Assembly (NCBI RefSeq): GCF_003591485.1
Contig: NZ_QZCF01000006.1
Span: 310,001-374,000, forward strand
Origin: Paenibacillus sp. 1011MAR3C5
Lineage (GTDB): Bacteria > Bacillota > Bacilli > Paenibacillales > Paenibacillaceae
Direction of reading: 5' to 3'
Length of the DNA stretch: 64,000 nucleotides
Shown here piece after piece: positions 50,416 through 59,006 of the stretch; within the stretch, counting starts at the first letter, position 1; every line of letters begins with the position of its first letter. The notes below the pieces were generated by a model that worked only from the letters and a program-made list of their open reading frames with translations, did no database searches and was not told the origin of the DNA. The translations under genes and the position numbers were made by a program.

Positions 50416-52089
50416 GTGAAAAAGTTCCCTTGGACTTCTGCATTTCTAATTGTTCTCATCTCTACTTTGCTACCCTTCGGCAGCTTTACGGCTGCCAGCG
50501 GGGGAAGCCCCGAAATTACGGCTACTATTGACAGCCGTCCCGTCTACTTTGATGTTGCTCCTCAGAAAATAAACGGTCGGGTAATGGTTCCACTACGCGC
50601 CATTTTTGAAAGTATGGGTGCAGTGGTAGGCTGGGATGACTCCACTCAGACCATTACAGGCAAGAAGGCCGACATTGTTGTCACCCTTCGCCTTAATGAC
50701 ACCAAGGCTGTGGTCAGCGGCAAGACCGTCACGCTAGATGTGGCCGCAACCAAGATGGAAGGAAGAACCTTCGTCCCGGCCCGTTTCGTTGCTGAGAGCT
50801 TTGGAGCTGACGTCCAATGGGACGATAACCGCAAGCAAGTCATCATCAGCACAGGTGCGGCTGCACCAGAAGGTCGCTACTACTTCGTCTACAACAGTGA
50901 GAAGGTAACGGCCCAAGACATGGCATCCATTAAGCTATTCGCTAACAAATTCAAGCAAACCCATAACATTCTGCTGGATGCCGCGCAGTATAAAACCGCG
51001 CCACAATTGTATGACGCTCTAAAAACAGAGCAGAAAAAACTCGGCGGAAAGGTTGCCGGCGTGCAAATTTTCGGAGTTGCTGGAGATGTTCCTGCCTTTT
51101 CCTACGTCCATAAGATGAAGACGATTGAGGATAATGGAAGATGGGACGGCGTTGAACATAATAAGGACGAAAAGTATGTGACTGACTTCTTCTACTCCAC
51201 TTTCAAGAACGACAGCAAGCATCTGAAAGGTGACGTTACCGTCTACGGTATCATACAAGAGAATCTTCCGATCAGCATCGTTCCGGAATGGCCAGTCTCG
51301 CGTCTTCCGCTGACAAAAGGAGAAATTTCCAAGTACATCGGGGGCTATGATGCCTACCGCCAGCAGATCGATGGAAAATCGGTTCCGACCGTCGTCCTTT
51401 CGGCCCCGACCCAGTTCCAAGACGGGTACGCTCAGAACGACCTCGCTCTTTTCATGAAGCGCCTGAAGGACGAGAACGAATTTGCCCTCTTCAAAAGCAC
51501 CAGCCAGCGTATCTATTACAAGGATCTTGCAGCAAGCTTGGCAAAGGAAAACAAATCCGGGGCAATGGATCTTGTGGTGAACAGTGAGGGGGACAATGAG
51601 GGAGCAAAGCAGAATAAAGCTGCCTTCTTCGACCGCAAAAGCGTCGTCAACTTAAACGCCAACCACTATACAACGTTCTTCTGGGGCATGGCTGCCGCCA
51701 AGGGCCTTGATGCAAACAGCATTGTCCACGACGGTCTTGCGAAGGGGAAGATGATTAACCCTATTTCGCATACAGTCAATGCCACCAACGGCGGCATTGC
51801 AAACTATATTTGGACGAGGGTACCTACGCCAGAAGGTGAGCAGGATGGCGACTGGCACGATTATGTCGCAGCCAATAAAGAGCTTCTAGAAGAGACAACC
51901 AGTCCCTACTTCTTCGTCTATACATACTTCGAGGCCATCCAAAACGGTAAATCTCGATTGGAAAGCTTCCATGCGGCGAAGGTAGCGTACGCCAAGCTAA
52001 GCGTAAGCAATAAGAGCAACCTGGGAGCAGCTTTCGGCTTCGAGAACGTCATCTCGCTGCACTACCTGGGTGTGGCCGACTACGAGTAA
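50416..52089 (+). CDS. Secreted protein with copper-amine-oxidase stalk domain and gingipain-like region
   Basis: A 557-residue protein with GTG start after GGGAGGCAACCAAAC. Signal peptide ~1-27. Residues ~32-145 hold the double stalk repeat (Cu_amine_oxidN1): NGRVMVPLRAIFESMGAVVGWDDSTQTI and EGRTFVPARFVAESFGADVQWDDNRKQVII, a surface domain common in Paenibacillus. The remaining ~410 residues have a topology recalling peptidase C25 (gingipain): VAGDVPAFSY, YVTDFFYSTF, GDVTVYGI, VSRLPLTKGEISKYIGGYDAYRQQ. The expected His-Gly and Cys of clan CD are not evident, so a catalytic role is doubtful. The resemblance is by eye only. Terminator follows. Confidence 0.75.
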   Translation: MKKFPWTSAFLIVLISTLLPFGSFTAASGGSPEITATIDSRPVYFDVAPQKINGRVMVPLRAIFESMGAVVGWDDSTQTITGKKADIVVTLRLNDTKAVVSGKTVTLDVAATKMEGRTFVPARFVAESFGADVQWDDNRKQVIISTGAAAPEGRYYFVYNSEKVTAQDMASIKLFANKFKQTHNILLDAAQYKTAPQLYDALKTEQKKLGGKVAGVQIFGVAGDVPAFSYVHKMKTIEDNGRWDGVEHNKDEKYVTDFFYSTFKNDSKHLKGDVTVYGIIQENLPISIVPEWPVSRLPLTKGEISKYIGGYDAYRQQIDGKSVPTVVLSAPTQFQDGYAQNDLALFMKRLKDENEFALFKSTSQRIYYKDLAASLAKENKSGAMDLVVNSEGDNEGAKQNKAAFFDRKSVVNLNANHYTTFFWGMAAAKGLDANSIVHDGLAKGKMINPISHTVNATNGGIANYIWTRVPTPEGEQDGDWHDYVAANKELLEETTSPYFFVYTYFEAIQNGKSRLESFHAAKVAYAKLSVSNKSNLGAAFGFENVISLHYLGVADYE

Positions 52090-52095
52090 CAAGAC

Positions 52096-52130
52096 AGAAG
52101 AACTCTTGGATACCCTCCAAGGGTTCTTCT
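52096..52130 (+). terminator. Terminator of the stalk-domain gene
   Basis: AGAAGAACTCTTGG (52096... arm) pairs with CCAAGGGTTCTTCT (52117-52130) apart from one wobble, followed by ATTTCC. Confidence 0.75.
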
Positions 52131-52147
52131 ATTTCCGTGTTCTGTTT

Positions 52148-52250
52148 CCAATCTTGCTCCTCTGTCATCTAATTTCTGTACGAGACCAACGATGTTGTTG
52201 AAGTCTTCCATCGTCATGTAAATTTGTTGCTGACTCTCCGCGGTTGAGGA
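52148..52250 (-). pseudogene. 3' fragment of a methyl-accepting chemotaxis-type gene
   Basis: On the minus strand the frame reads SSTAESQQQIYMTMEDFNNI then VGLVQKLDD, closely matching the end of the PAS-MCP protein encoded at 56574-57479 (ESQQQIRVTMEDFDSIVDFAQKLDEQ), and the DNA is similar too. It lies directly after the stop of the HD-GYP gene with no start or upstream signalling domain, so it is a leftover tail of a second MCP copy. Confidence 0.65.
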
Positions 52251-52252
52251 TG

Positions 52253-53275
52253 TTACTGTTCTTCAATCAACTGAATGAACATATCCACTAGCTGCGGGTC
52301 AAAATGTTTCCCTCGCTGTGCCTCTATCTCTGCAACTGTCTCTTCTCTTGTCCATGCCCTCTTATACGGACGCTCATGAGTCAATGCGTCGTAAAAATCG
52401 GCAAGAGCTACAATTCGGGCTTCGAGTGGAATCTCTTCCCCTTTCAACCCTTGGGGATAACCGGATCCGTCCCATTTCTCATGGTGCGACTCCGCAATCA
52501 GCCTGGCTACTTTCAGAAGCCTGAAAGAGCTGCCCTCCAGTATGCTGGAGCCAATCGACGTATGTAATTTCATTCGTTCAAATTCATGGGGCTCGAATCG
52601 TCCAGGTTTGAGCAGGATGTGATCAGGGATGCCGATTTTCCCTATATCATGCAAGGGAGCTGCCGTCCGAATCATATGTACTTCCTGTTCAGAAAGTCCT
52701 AACCGTTCAGCAATTTGCCCTGATAACGCGCCTACACGCTGCGTATGCTGGCCCGTCATATCATCGCGATATTCCGCCGCGCGACCAAGAAGCTGTAAAA
52801 TTTCCACTTGGGCTTGCTCCAGTTCTTCCGTTCGCTCCCGCACCTTTTCTTCCAGCAGATTATTGTGATGCTGCAACTGATTGTGCAGGAATCGGGTTCG
52901 GAGCAAATTGGTAATACGAAGAATCACTTCGGTTCGATCGTAAGGCTTAGTCAAAAAATCGTTAACACCCGCCTGCAAGCCTTGTTGCTTGGCCTCTGTG
53001 GTCATGTCAGCCGTTAGCATTAACACCGGCAAATAGTGGTCGGGATCAGACTGCTCCCGAATCATCCTCAAGGTCGCAAGCCCATCCATACCTGGCATGT
53101 GCAGGTCAAGCAGAATAACATCTGGATTAACTTCTGTAAGCAAGCGTCCAACCTGAAGAGAATCCATGGTGCTATAGACATTCTTGAATCCTGCTCGCCC
53201 CAGAATTCGTTCCAGAAGACTGACATTATACTCTTGATCGTCTACAATTAGAATGTTGGCCGTCATGACTTCCAT
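52253..53275 (-). CDS. Response regulator with HD-GYP c-di-GMP phosphodiesterase output (RpfG-like)
   Basis: A 340-residue protein with GGAGACTATTT before the ATG. The receiver (~1-125) has Asp57 in VILLDLHMPGMDG and a Lys in TKPYD. A coiled-coil linker (~135-165) leads to the HD-GYP domain with HDIGKIGIPD, HHEKWDGSGYP and ALADFYDALT, all residues needed for c-di-GMP hydrolysis. It would lower c-di-GMP when phosphorylated by the MHYT kinase encoded two genes upstream. Confidence 0.92.
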   Translation of the reverse strand: MEVMTANILIVDDQEYNVSLLERILGRAGFKNVYSTMDSLQVGRLLTEVNPDVILLDLHMPGMDGLATLRMIREQSDPDHYLPVLMLTADMTTEAKQQGLQAGVNDFLTKPYDRTEVILRITNLLRTRFLHNQLQHHNNLLEEKVRERTEELEQAQVEILQLLGRAAEYRDDMTGQHTQRVGALSGQIAERLGLSEQEVHMIRTAAPLHDIGKIGIPDHILLKPGRFEPHEFERMKLHTSIGSSILEGSSFRLLKVARLIAESHHEKWDGSGYPQGLKGEEIPLEARIVALADFYDALTHERPYKRAWTREETVAEIEAQRGKHFDPQLVDMFIQLIEEQ

Positions 53276-53304
53276 AAATAGTCTCCATTCATATGTCGTT
53301 TCAT

Positions 53305-53670
53305 TTATAGTCCTAATGCCATATTTATTTTTTCAAGCAGCCTTTCCAGAACAACCGGCTTGGTATCAAAATCGTCACACCCCGCGCGGAATGCCTCCGC
53401 TTCATCCCCCGCCATCGCATGGGCGGTCAAAACAATGACCGGGATATGCTTCGTGTTATCCCTGTTTTTGAGCAATCGGGTTGCTTCCCAACCGTCCATA
53501 ACAGGCAAGCTCAGATCCATCAAAATCAGATCGGGATGTTGCTGAGTAGCCAGGTCCACCCCTTCTCTTCCATCTTCAGCCGTAATAACCTGAAATCCTT
53601 TGCGGCTCAGTCGCCGAGACAACATATCGCGGTTCATCTCATTGTCTTCCACAAGCAGTATCGTCTTCAC
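53305..53670 (-). CDS. Single-domain response regulator (CheY/DivK-like)
   Basis: A 121-residue protein with GTG start 10 nt after GGGGAGA. It is only a receiver: MKTILLVEDNEMNRDML, phosphorylation Asp52 in LILMDLSLPVMDGW, and TAHAM/FDTKPV for signalling. Such stand-alone receivers shuttle phosphate within phosphorelays. It lies 27 bp after the hybrid kinase and 29 bp before the HD-GYP regulator, so the three likely form one pathway. Confidence 0.92.
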   Translation of the reverse strand: MKTILLVEDNEMNRDMLSRRLSRKGFQVITAEDGREGVDLATQQHPDLILMDLSLPVMDGWEATRLLKNRDNTKHIPVIVLTAHAMAGDEAEAFRAGCDDFDTKPVVLERLLEKINMALGL

Positions 53671-53697
53671 TTTGATCTGTCTCCCCTCAGCTGCTTA

Positions 53698-56067
53698 TCA
53701 CTGTTCTTGTGGTTCCACCACATATCGTCTAATCTCGGCCAACAACGATTTGTGGTCGAATGAGCCTTTTTGAATGACACCCTTCACATAACCATTAAGC
53801 TTCAAACGATCTGCCACCGTAATTGATTTTGCCGTCACGACGACAATCGGTATCTCGCTCCAGGATTCCTGTTTACGCAGCTCTGCGATGAACTGAAACC
53901 CGTCCATCTCTGGCATCATGAGGTCAAGCAAGATCATTTTGGGCGCTGCTCTCATCATACAATCCAAAGCAATCCGGCCGTTTTGGGCCTGGGTGACGGC
54001 ATAACCCTCTTTTTGCAAGAGCCGGGTCATTAATTCGCTTGTCGCTGCATCGTCTTCAATGACCAGCACGGTGTGATCTGTGCGCTTCGACACATATCTA
54101 TCCATTACGTGGATAAGCTGTTCCCGATTGACCGGCTTCGTCAGAAATTCGGAAGCGCCCAGCGCGTAGCCCAATTGGTTATCATTGGTCATCGACCAGA
54201 TCACGACTGGAATACTCTGCAATTCGGGATCGCTCTTGATCGCCGATAATACATTCCAACCATCCATGCTTGGCATGAGAATATCGAGACAGATTACCTT
54301 CGGGCGAAGCTTCTTGGCTAGCTGAAGCCCTTCCTGCCCGCTGGACGCAAATGCGAGCTTCCACCCTTCATTAGCCAGATAACGCTTCATCAATTGATGG
54401 TTAAATGGCTCGTCATCAATAAGCAAGATGCTGATTCCGCTATGATCTTCCCTATAATCGTGATTGTCTGCCCGTTCTTCAATTTCCCGTTTCTCTTCCT
54501 CCACGGATGTCGGAAGCCAGCATGTGAAGACACTCCCCAAGCCGCTCTCGCTTTCAACCTGAATCGATCCGCCTATCAAATCGCAGAAGCTTTGGCTAAT
54601 GGCGAGTCCCAGACCCGTTCCTCCATATTTGCGCGTGGTAGAGGAGTCCGCCTGTGTAAAGGGCTGAAACAGCTTCCCAACTTGTTCAGGCGTCATTCCG
54701 ATCCCTGTGTCCTTGACGCGGAAACAGTAGCCTGGCCGATGATTGCGAGGCTCACGATATACCTCAAGGGAGATGGTTCCATCCTGCGTAAATTTGCTTG
54801 CGTTACTGAGCAGGTTGATCAAGATTTGCCTCAATTTGGTGATATCGGTTGTCATCTCGCCTTGCTCCAAGCGGGTCTCAAGCCTATTCCCTTTCTTATC
54901 TATCAGCGGCTTAACGGTAGTAATCACATCCTGAATAAGTCCTGATATAGTAAAGGTCTCCATATGAATTTCCATCTTGCCTGCCTCAATTTTCGATATG
55001 TCTAATATGTCGTTAATCAGCGACAGCAGATGTTTGCCTGCGTTCCGGATCTTCCCCAAGTCTTCTACAAAGACCTGCTCGCCAAGCTCCTCCGCCTCTT
55101 CCGCCAGCATCTCGCTGTAGCCAATGATCGCATTGAGCGGGGTTCGCAGCTCATGACTCATATTCGCCAGGAATTGGCTCTTAATCATGCTAGCCTTTAT
55201 CGCTTCATCATGAGCCTGTTCAAGCTGTTCCGTGCGTTCCTTCACCAGGCTCTCCAAATTTTCGTTCAACTGCCGCAGCTCCTGATTCATTTGATAGATT
55301 TCATTGGCCTTCTCCTGAATCTCGGAGTCTTTATACGAAAACTTATTGGAAATATAGATCCCAAGCAAGGATAAGCCTAGCGTAAATAATGTTCCTCCCG
55401 AAATGAAGTAACCGAGCCAGTTTTGATCCAAAATCATTCCCGCAGAGGACAGCGATTTATCCCCCAGATGAAAGTGGGCCGCCGTCATGCCTGTATAATG
55501 CATGCCGACGATTGCGGCGCCCATAATCAGCCCGCTTCCAAGCTTCTTCCATGCTGCTCCGCGTTTTCCGCCTCTGCGGAAGTAGAACGACAACCATAAG
55601 GCAGCAATAGAAGCTACTAGAGCAATGACAATAGAGAGAATAAAATAGAAGGGATCATACGAAATATCAATAAGCATGGCAGCCATGCCGATATAATGCA
55701 TTGCGGATATGCCAATGGCAAGCAACAGCCCGCCGCCAAGCAATTGACGTAAGGTTAGTTGATCACGACCGACCACATACAATGCAATAAATGAGGCAAT
55801 GATGGCTACGATAACGGACAACACAACCGTATACAGATTATAAGCAACAGGAACAGGCAAAGAAAAAGCCAGCATGCCGACGAAATGCATCGACCATATC
55901 CCCATCCCCATTGCAAATGCGCCAAAAGATAGCCATAACCAACGGACTCGTCCGGTTGATGTGGTAATTCTTCCGACCAAATCAAGGACCGTATAAGAGG
56001 CTACAACGGCAACTACATAAGAAAAAACAACTAAAACCGTATCAAATGAACCATGCACATGTTCCAT
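53698..56067 (-). CDS. Hybrid histidine kinase with MHYT sensor and two receivers
   Basis: A 789-residue protein. The N-terminal MHYT domain (~1-230) has seven membrane helices and three MHF/MHY motifs (IWSMHFVGMLAF, ISAMHYIGMAAM, IVGMHYTGMTAA), proposed to bind a metal and sense O2, CO or NO. A coiled coil, HisKA with His305 (ANMSHELRTPLNAIIGYSEML), HATPase (LRQILINLLSNASKFT, GTGLGLAISQSF), receiver 1 with Asp595 (VICLDILMPSMDGW) and receiver 2 with Asp715 (ILLDLMMPEMDGF) follow. It probably feeds the lone receiver and HD-GYP regulator downstream. Confidence 0.93.
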   Translation of the reverse strand: MEHVHGSFDTVLVVFSYVVAVVASYTVLDLVGRITTSTGRVRWLWLSFGAFAMGMGIWSMHFVGMLAFSLPVPVAYNLYTVVLSVIVAIIASFIALYVVGRDQLTLRQLLGGGLLLAIGISAMHYIGMAAMLIDISYDPFYFILSIVIALVASIAALWLSFYFRRGGKRGAAWKKLGSGLIMGAAIVGMHYTGMTAAHFHLGDKSLSSAGMILDQNWLGYFISGGTLFTLGLSLLGIYISNKFSYKDSEIQEKANEIYQMNQELRQLNENLESLVKERTEQLEQAHDEAIKASMIKSQFLANMSHELRTPLNAIIGYSEMLAEEAEELGEQVFVEDLGKIRNAGKHLLSLINDILDISKIEAGKMEIHMETFTISGLIQDVITTVKPLIDKKGNRLETRLEQGEMTTDITKLRQILINLLSNASKFTQDGTISLEVYREPRNHRPGYCFRVKDTGIGMTPEQVGKLFQPFTQADSSTTRKYGGTGLGLAISQSFCDLIGGSIQVESESGLGSVFTCWLPTSVEEEKREIEERADNHDYREDHSGISILLIDDEPFNHQLMKRYLANEGWKLAFASSGQEGLQLAKKLRPKVICLDILMPSMDGWNVLSAIKSDPELQSIPVVIWSMTNDNQLGYALGASEFLTKPVNREQLIHVMDRYVSKRTDHTVLVIEDDAATSELMTRLLQKEGYAVTQAQNGRIALDCMMRAAPKMILLDLMMPEMDGFQFIAELRKQESWSEIPIVVVTAKSITVADRLKLNGYVKGVIQKGSFDHKSLLAEIRRYVVEPQEQ

Positions 56068-56297
56068 TTCGTTCCTTGTCTCCTTTCAAGCAACTCTTCT
56101 TGTATCTTATGATCGTCAAAATTGTATAATATTGTATTTTAAACCTGAAAAATGGCTTTATCCTGACGTTAACAGCCATTATATTTTTTGAAATTATAGG
56201 ATATAGGTATAACATCTCAAATTTTTCATCTCACTGCAACAGAATTATTCCAACTTCTGTTCAAGGCCATTGGATCATTTATAGAGCAAAATGAAAA

Positions 56298-56316
56298 GGC
56301 ACCCGAATTGGGTGCC
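56298..56316 (-). terminator. Terminator of the MCP/DinB-fragment transcript
   Basis: GGCACCC (56298-56304) pairs with GGGTGCC (56310-56316). On the minus strand it is followed by TTTTCATTTT. Confidence 0.75.
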
Positions 56317-56326
56317 CTTCACTTCA

Positions 56327-56573
56327 TTATGATAATTGTTGGCGTCGTTCCATCAAATAAAGCAAATAATCGATCGGGACCCCGGCATAGCTCTGCTGCC
56401 GCAGTATCGCCGTCACATTGCCCCGATGATACGTCCCGTGGTTGACCACATACAGCAGGATGTTGGAGAAGGACGTATGGAGAAGGCCGTAACTCGAATA
56501 CTCGATTGGCATCGCAGCGGAAGCACCCTCTTTTCCTAATGTGATTGTATAATCTCTCTTCGGAGCGCTGAGT
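56327..56573 (-). pseudogene. DinB-family gene, 3' fragment
   Basis: The frame encodes the C-terminal half of a DinB protein (RDYTITLGKEGASAAMPIEY, then LLHTSFSNILLYVVNHGTYH, then RGNVTAILRQQ and ERRQQLS), with the C-terminal metal-site motif NHGTYHRG. The N-terminal helices with the first ligand are missing: upstream sequence is the end of the PAS-MCP gene, whose stop at 56574 abuts the fragment. A frame is open to 56629 only by reading into the MCP gene. This is a rearrangement junction. Confidence 0.65.
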
Positions 56574-57479
56574 TTAGATGTTATCAGCAACATTGCGCGC
56601 CTGCTCATCCAGTTTCTGCGCGAAATCAACGATGCTGTCGAAGTCCTCCATCGTCACGCGGATTTGTTGCTGACTCTCTATAATGGAAGACTGGATGCGA
56701 CTAACCCCCTTAGAAGTGTGGGATATTTCCTTTGTAATCCCGCTAATGGTTCCTTCAATTTGAGCAATGGATTCCGAGACCTCCTTGGACAGCTTGCGCA
56801 CCTCGGCAGCTACTACCTCAAATCCTTTGCCATAGGGCCCCGCATGGGCCGCCTCAATGGCTGCATTCAGGGCAAGCAGGTTCGTCTGAGACGCGATGTC
56901 CCGAATAGTCTGGACAATGCCCTGGATTGACTTGGCCTGCTCCTGCAGCCCCTTAAGAGTGAGAGTATTGTCCTCTGCGACCTCAGCAATCCGATCTACA
57001 CTAAATAGCAGCTGCCGGCTTCGGCTGATTCCCACTTCCGCACGCTGGTTAAGGTCGTGAGAGGTCATCTCCAACTCCTTGACCACCTCGGTTAGGCTGG
57101 ATTGGCGTTCCGTAATATCTGTCGCGATTTTGGAAACGCCGATGATCTCGGATTCCTGTTCATCATATATAGGCATATAGGTAGCCTCGAGCCACACCGC
57201 TTCGCCGCTGGCATTTCTCCGTACAACCTTATTCTGAAAGCTTTGCCCGGACAATAGCGCACTCCATAGCTGTTCATAGGCAGGCGAATGAGCATAGGAG
57301 TCAAAGCAGAAATCCCGGTGCTGCATTTGCTGTATATCCTCAACTGAATATCCCATCGTATCGGCGAATACCTCGTTAACATAGGCTACCTTTCGATCCC
57401 TGTCAAAACGGATAATGGCCAGATTCCTCTCTATTGCTCGAAGAACTAATTCATTCGTTACATGTTGTTGCCTCATCAT
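56574..57479 (-). CDS. Soluble PAS-domain methyl-accepting chemotaxis-type protein
   Basis: A 301-residue protein without membrane segments. The PAS domain (~10-125: LAIIRFDRDRKVAYVNEVFADTMGYSVEDIQQMQHRDFCF ... EIIGVSKIATDITERQ) is followed by a short MCP signalling hairpin whose tip IQGIVQTIRDIASQTNLLALNAAIEAAHAG is the CheA/CheW contact region. It senses redox state or a ligand in the cytoplasm. A fragment of a paralogue's tail lies at 52148, and a DinB gene fragment abuts its stop codon. Confidence 0.88.
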   Translation of the reverse strand: MMRQQHVTNELVLRAIERNLAIIRFDRDRKVAYVNEVFADTMGYSVEDIQQMQHRDFCFDSYAHSPAYEQLWSALLSGQSFQNKVVRRNASGEAVWLEATYMPIYDEQESEIIGVSKIATDITERQSSLTEVVKELEMTSHDLNQRAEVGISRSRQLLFSVDRIAEVAEDNTLTLKGLQEQAKSIQGIVQTIRDIASQTNLLALNAAIEAAHAGPYGKGFEVVAAEVRKLSKEVSESIAQIEGTISGITKEISHTSKGVSRIQSSIIESQQQIRVTMEDFDSIVDFAQKLDEQARNVADNI

Positions 57480-57791
57480 TCATGTCGCCTGCCTCTTCTA
57501 TTTAATGCGAGCATTCATGCCGTTCATATCCTGTTCGTAGCTCATAGCTCAAATCTGTTTATGATTTGCCCCAATAGAAAAGTTTAATGGCTGTATCTAT
57601 ACAAAAAATATACAAGCTGAAAGCGTTACGATTTGGAGTATCCCCATACAAAAAACCGCCCGGTAAACGCGACGGCGGCCTTACAGAAAGGGTGGTAATC
57701 AGGCTTTTCTTGCATGGCAATATACCGATAGAATGCCGTATACGCCTCCTATACCTGACTTTCATCATGTTTTGTCCTATGTGCGTCAAAT
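57480..57791. other. Intergenic region without a gene (312 bp), with terminator
   Basis: At 57656-57678, CCGCC pairs with GGCGG and is followed on the minus strand by TTTTTTG; this is the terminator of the aldo/keto reductase gene. A minus-strand AGGAGG near 57750 has no start codon at a usable distance. The promoter of the MCP gene must lie to the left part. Confidence 0.5.
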
Positions 57792-58763
57792 TTATACTAA
57801 TGGATGTGGAATATACAACTCCTCTAAACCGGTAATTTCCTCTGAAGTCAATTTCACCGATAACGCCGAAACCGCATCTTCGAGATGGCTGATTTTGGTC
57901 GATCCAATAATCGGTGCTGTGACCTCCTCCTTTTGCAGCAGCCATGCAAGTGCAATTTGTGCTCGCGGAATCCCTCGGTTAGCGGCAACCTCCGCAACTC
58001 TATTCGCGACTATGCGATCGGCCTCTTCCGTTTTAATAAACAACGACTTTGCTACTTGGTCATTCTCGGATCGCGAGGTCTGCTCATTCCAAGCCCGGGC
58101 TAATCGGCCTGCAGCTAAAGGAAGGTAAGGCGTGACGCCAACACCCTCATCTTTGCAAAGAGGGAGCATTTCTCTTTCTTCTTCGCGATAAAGCAAGTTA
58201 AGTCTATTTTCCATAGATATGAATCGTGTCCAGCCGTTTCGCTCTGCGACATGCTGAGCCTTCGCAAATTGCCATGCCAGCATGGAGGATGCTCCGATGT
58301 ATCTGACCTTGCCCATCCTAACTAAATCGTGAAGAGCCTCCATTGTTTCCTCAATAGGCGTATTCGGATCCCAACGATGGATCTGGTACAGATCAACGTA
58401 ATCCGTCCCAAGTCGTCTTAGGCTATTATCTATTTCGGTCATGATGGACTTGCGGGAAAGCCCCATGGCATTGGGTCCTTTGCGCATGGGAACAAATACC
58501 TTTGTACTGATAACGACTTCATCACGACAAGCAAAATCCTTTAAAGCACGTCCGAGAATTTCTTCACTCGTTCCGTCGGAATACATATTAGCACTACTGA
58601 AAAAGTTAATGCCCCATTCTAGTGCCTTTTTAATAATCGGTCTGCTTTGCTCTTCATTCAGCGACCATGGGGTATTGCCACGTTCAGGTACTCCAAAGCT
58701 CATGGTTCCAAGACTTATTCTTGAAACCTCTAATCCGCTACGTCCAAGTTTTGCATATTCCAT
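57792..58763 (-). CDS. Aldo/keto reductase, catalytic Asp apparently replaced
   Basis: A 323-residue protein from ATG 58763 (GGGAG 11 nt upstream). The (beta/alpha)8 AKR pattern is clear: MEYAKLGRSGLEVSRISLGTMSFG, GTSEEILGRALK, STKVFVP (catalytic Lys), YQIHRWDPNTPIEETMEAL (catalytic His), RYIGASSM, and IIGSTKISHLED at the cofactor end. In the first tetrad position, normally FFDTAxxY, this protein has FFSSANMYS, so the usual Asp is Ser while the Tyr is kept. NADPH-dependent carbonyl reduction may be impaired or altered. It is divergent from a MarR gene and lies beside three operator-like palindromes. Confidence 0.88.
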   Translation of the reverse strand: MEYAKLGRSGLEVSRISLGTMSFGVPERGNTPWSLNEEQSRPIIKKALEWGINFFSSANMYSDGTSEEILGRALKDFACRDEVVISTKVFVPMRKGPNAMGLSRKSIMTEIDNSLRRLGTDYVDLYQIHRWDPNTPIEETMEALHDLVRMGKVRYIGASSMLAWQFAKAQHVAERNGWTRFISMENRLNLLYREEEREMLPLCKDEGVGVTPYLPLAAGRLARAWNEQTSRSENDQVAKSLFIKTEEADRIVANRVAEVAANRGIPRAQIALAWLLQKEEVTAPIIGSTKISHLEDAVSALSVKLTSEEITGLEELYIPHPLV

Positions 58764-58897
58764 TTTATAACACACTCCCTGAGTTATTATATTTGAAGAT
58801 CAATCTGGGTTGGTTCCCCTGTTCAAAGGAACGGACTATCATGCATGGACATTGAACTCCTTTCATGTGTATTTGCTGTTCATAAACAAAAACATTA

Positions 58898-58990
58898 GGT
58901 TGATACATCAACCACATGCTTGCAAACCTCCATTTAGGTTGATATGTCAACCCAAGTGTACTTTAACACCTTGATGTTGATATGTCAACC
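58898..58990. promoter_or_regulatory. Three copies of a palindromic operator, GGTTGA-N4-TCAACC
   Basis: Copies at 58898-58913 (N4 = TACA), 58937-58952 (TATG) and 58975-58990 (TGTTGA-TATG-TCAACC, one base off). Start-to-start distances are 39 and 38 bp. They lie in the 243-bp interval between the aldo/keto reductase and marR genes; the third overlaps the region just upstream of the marR start codon. This is a typical MarR-family operator form. Confidence 0.8.
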
Positions 58991-59006
58991 GTGCTATTAT
59001 ATTTGC

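Noticed and set aside
57559..57945. Overlapping plus and minus frames between the MCP and aldo/keto reductase genes
   Set aside because: They span a terminator and part of the reductase gene, with no usable start sites.
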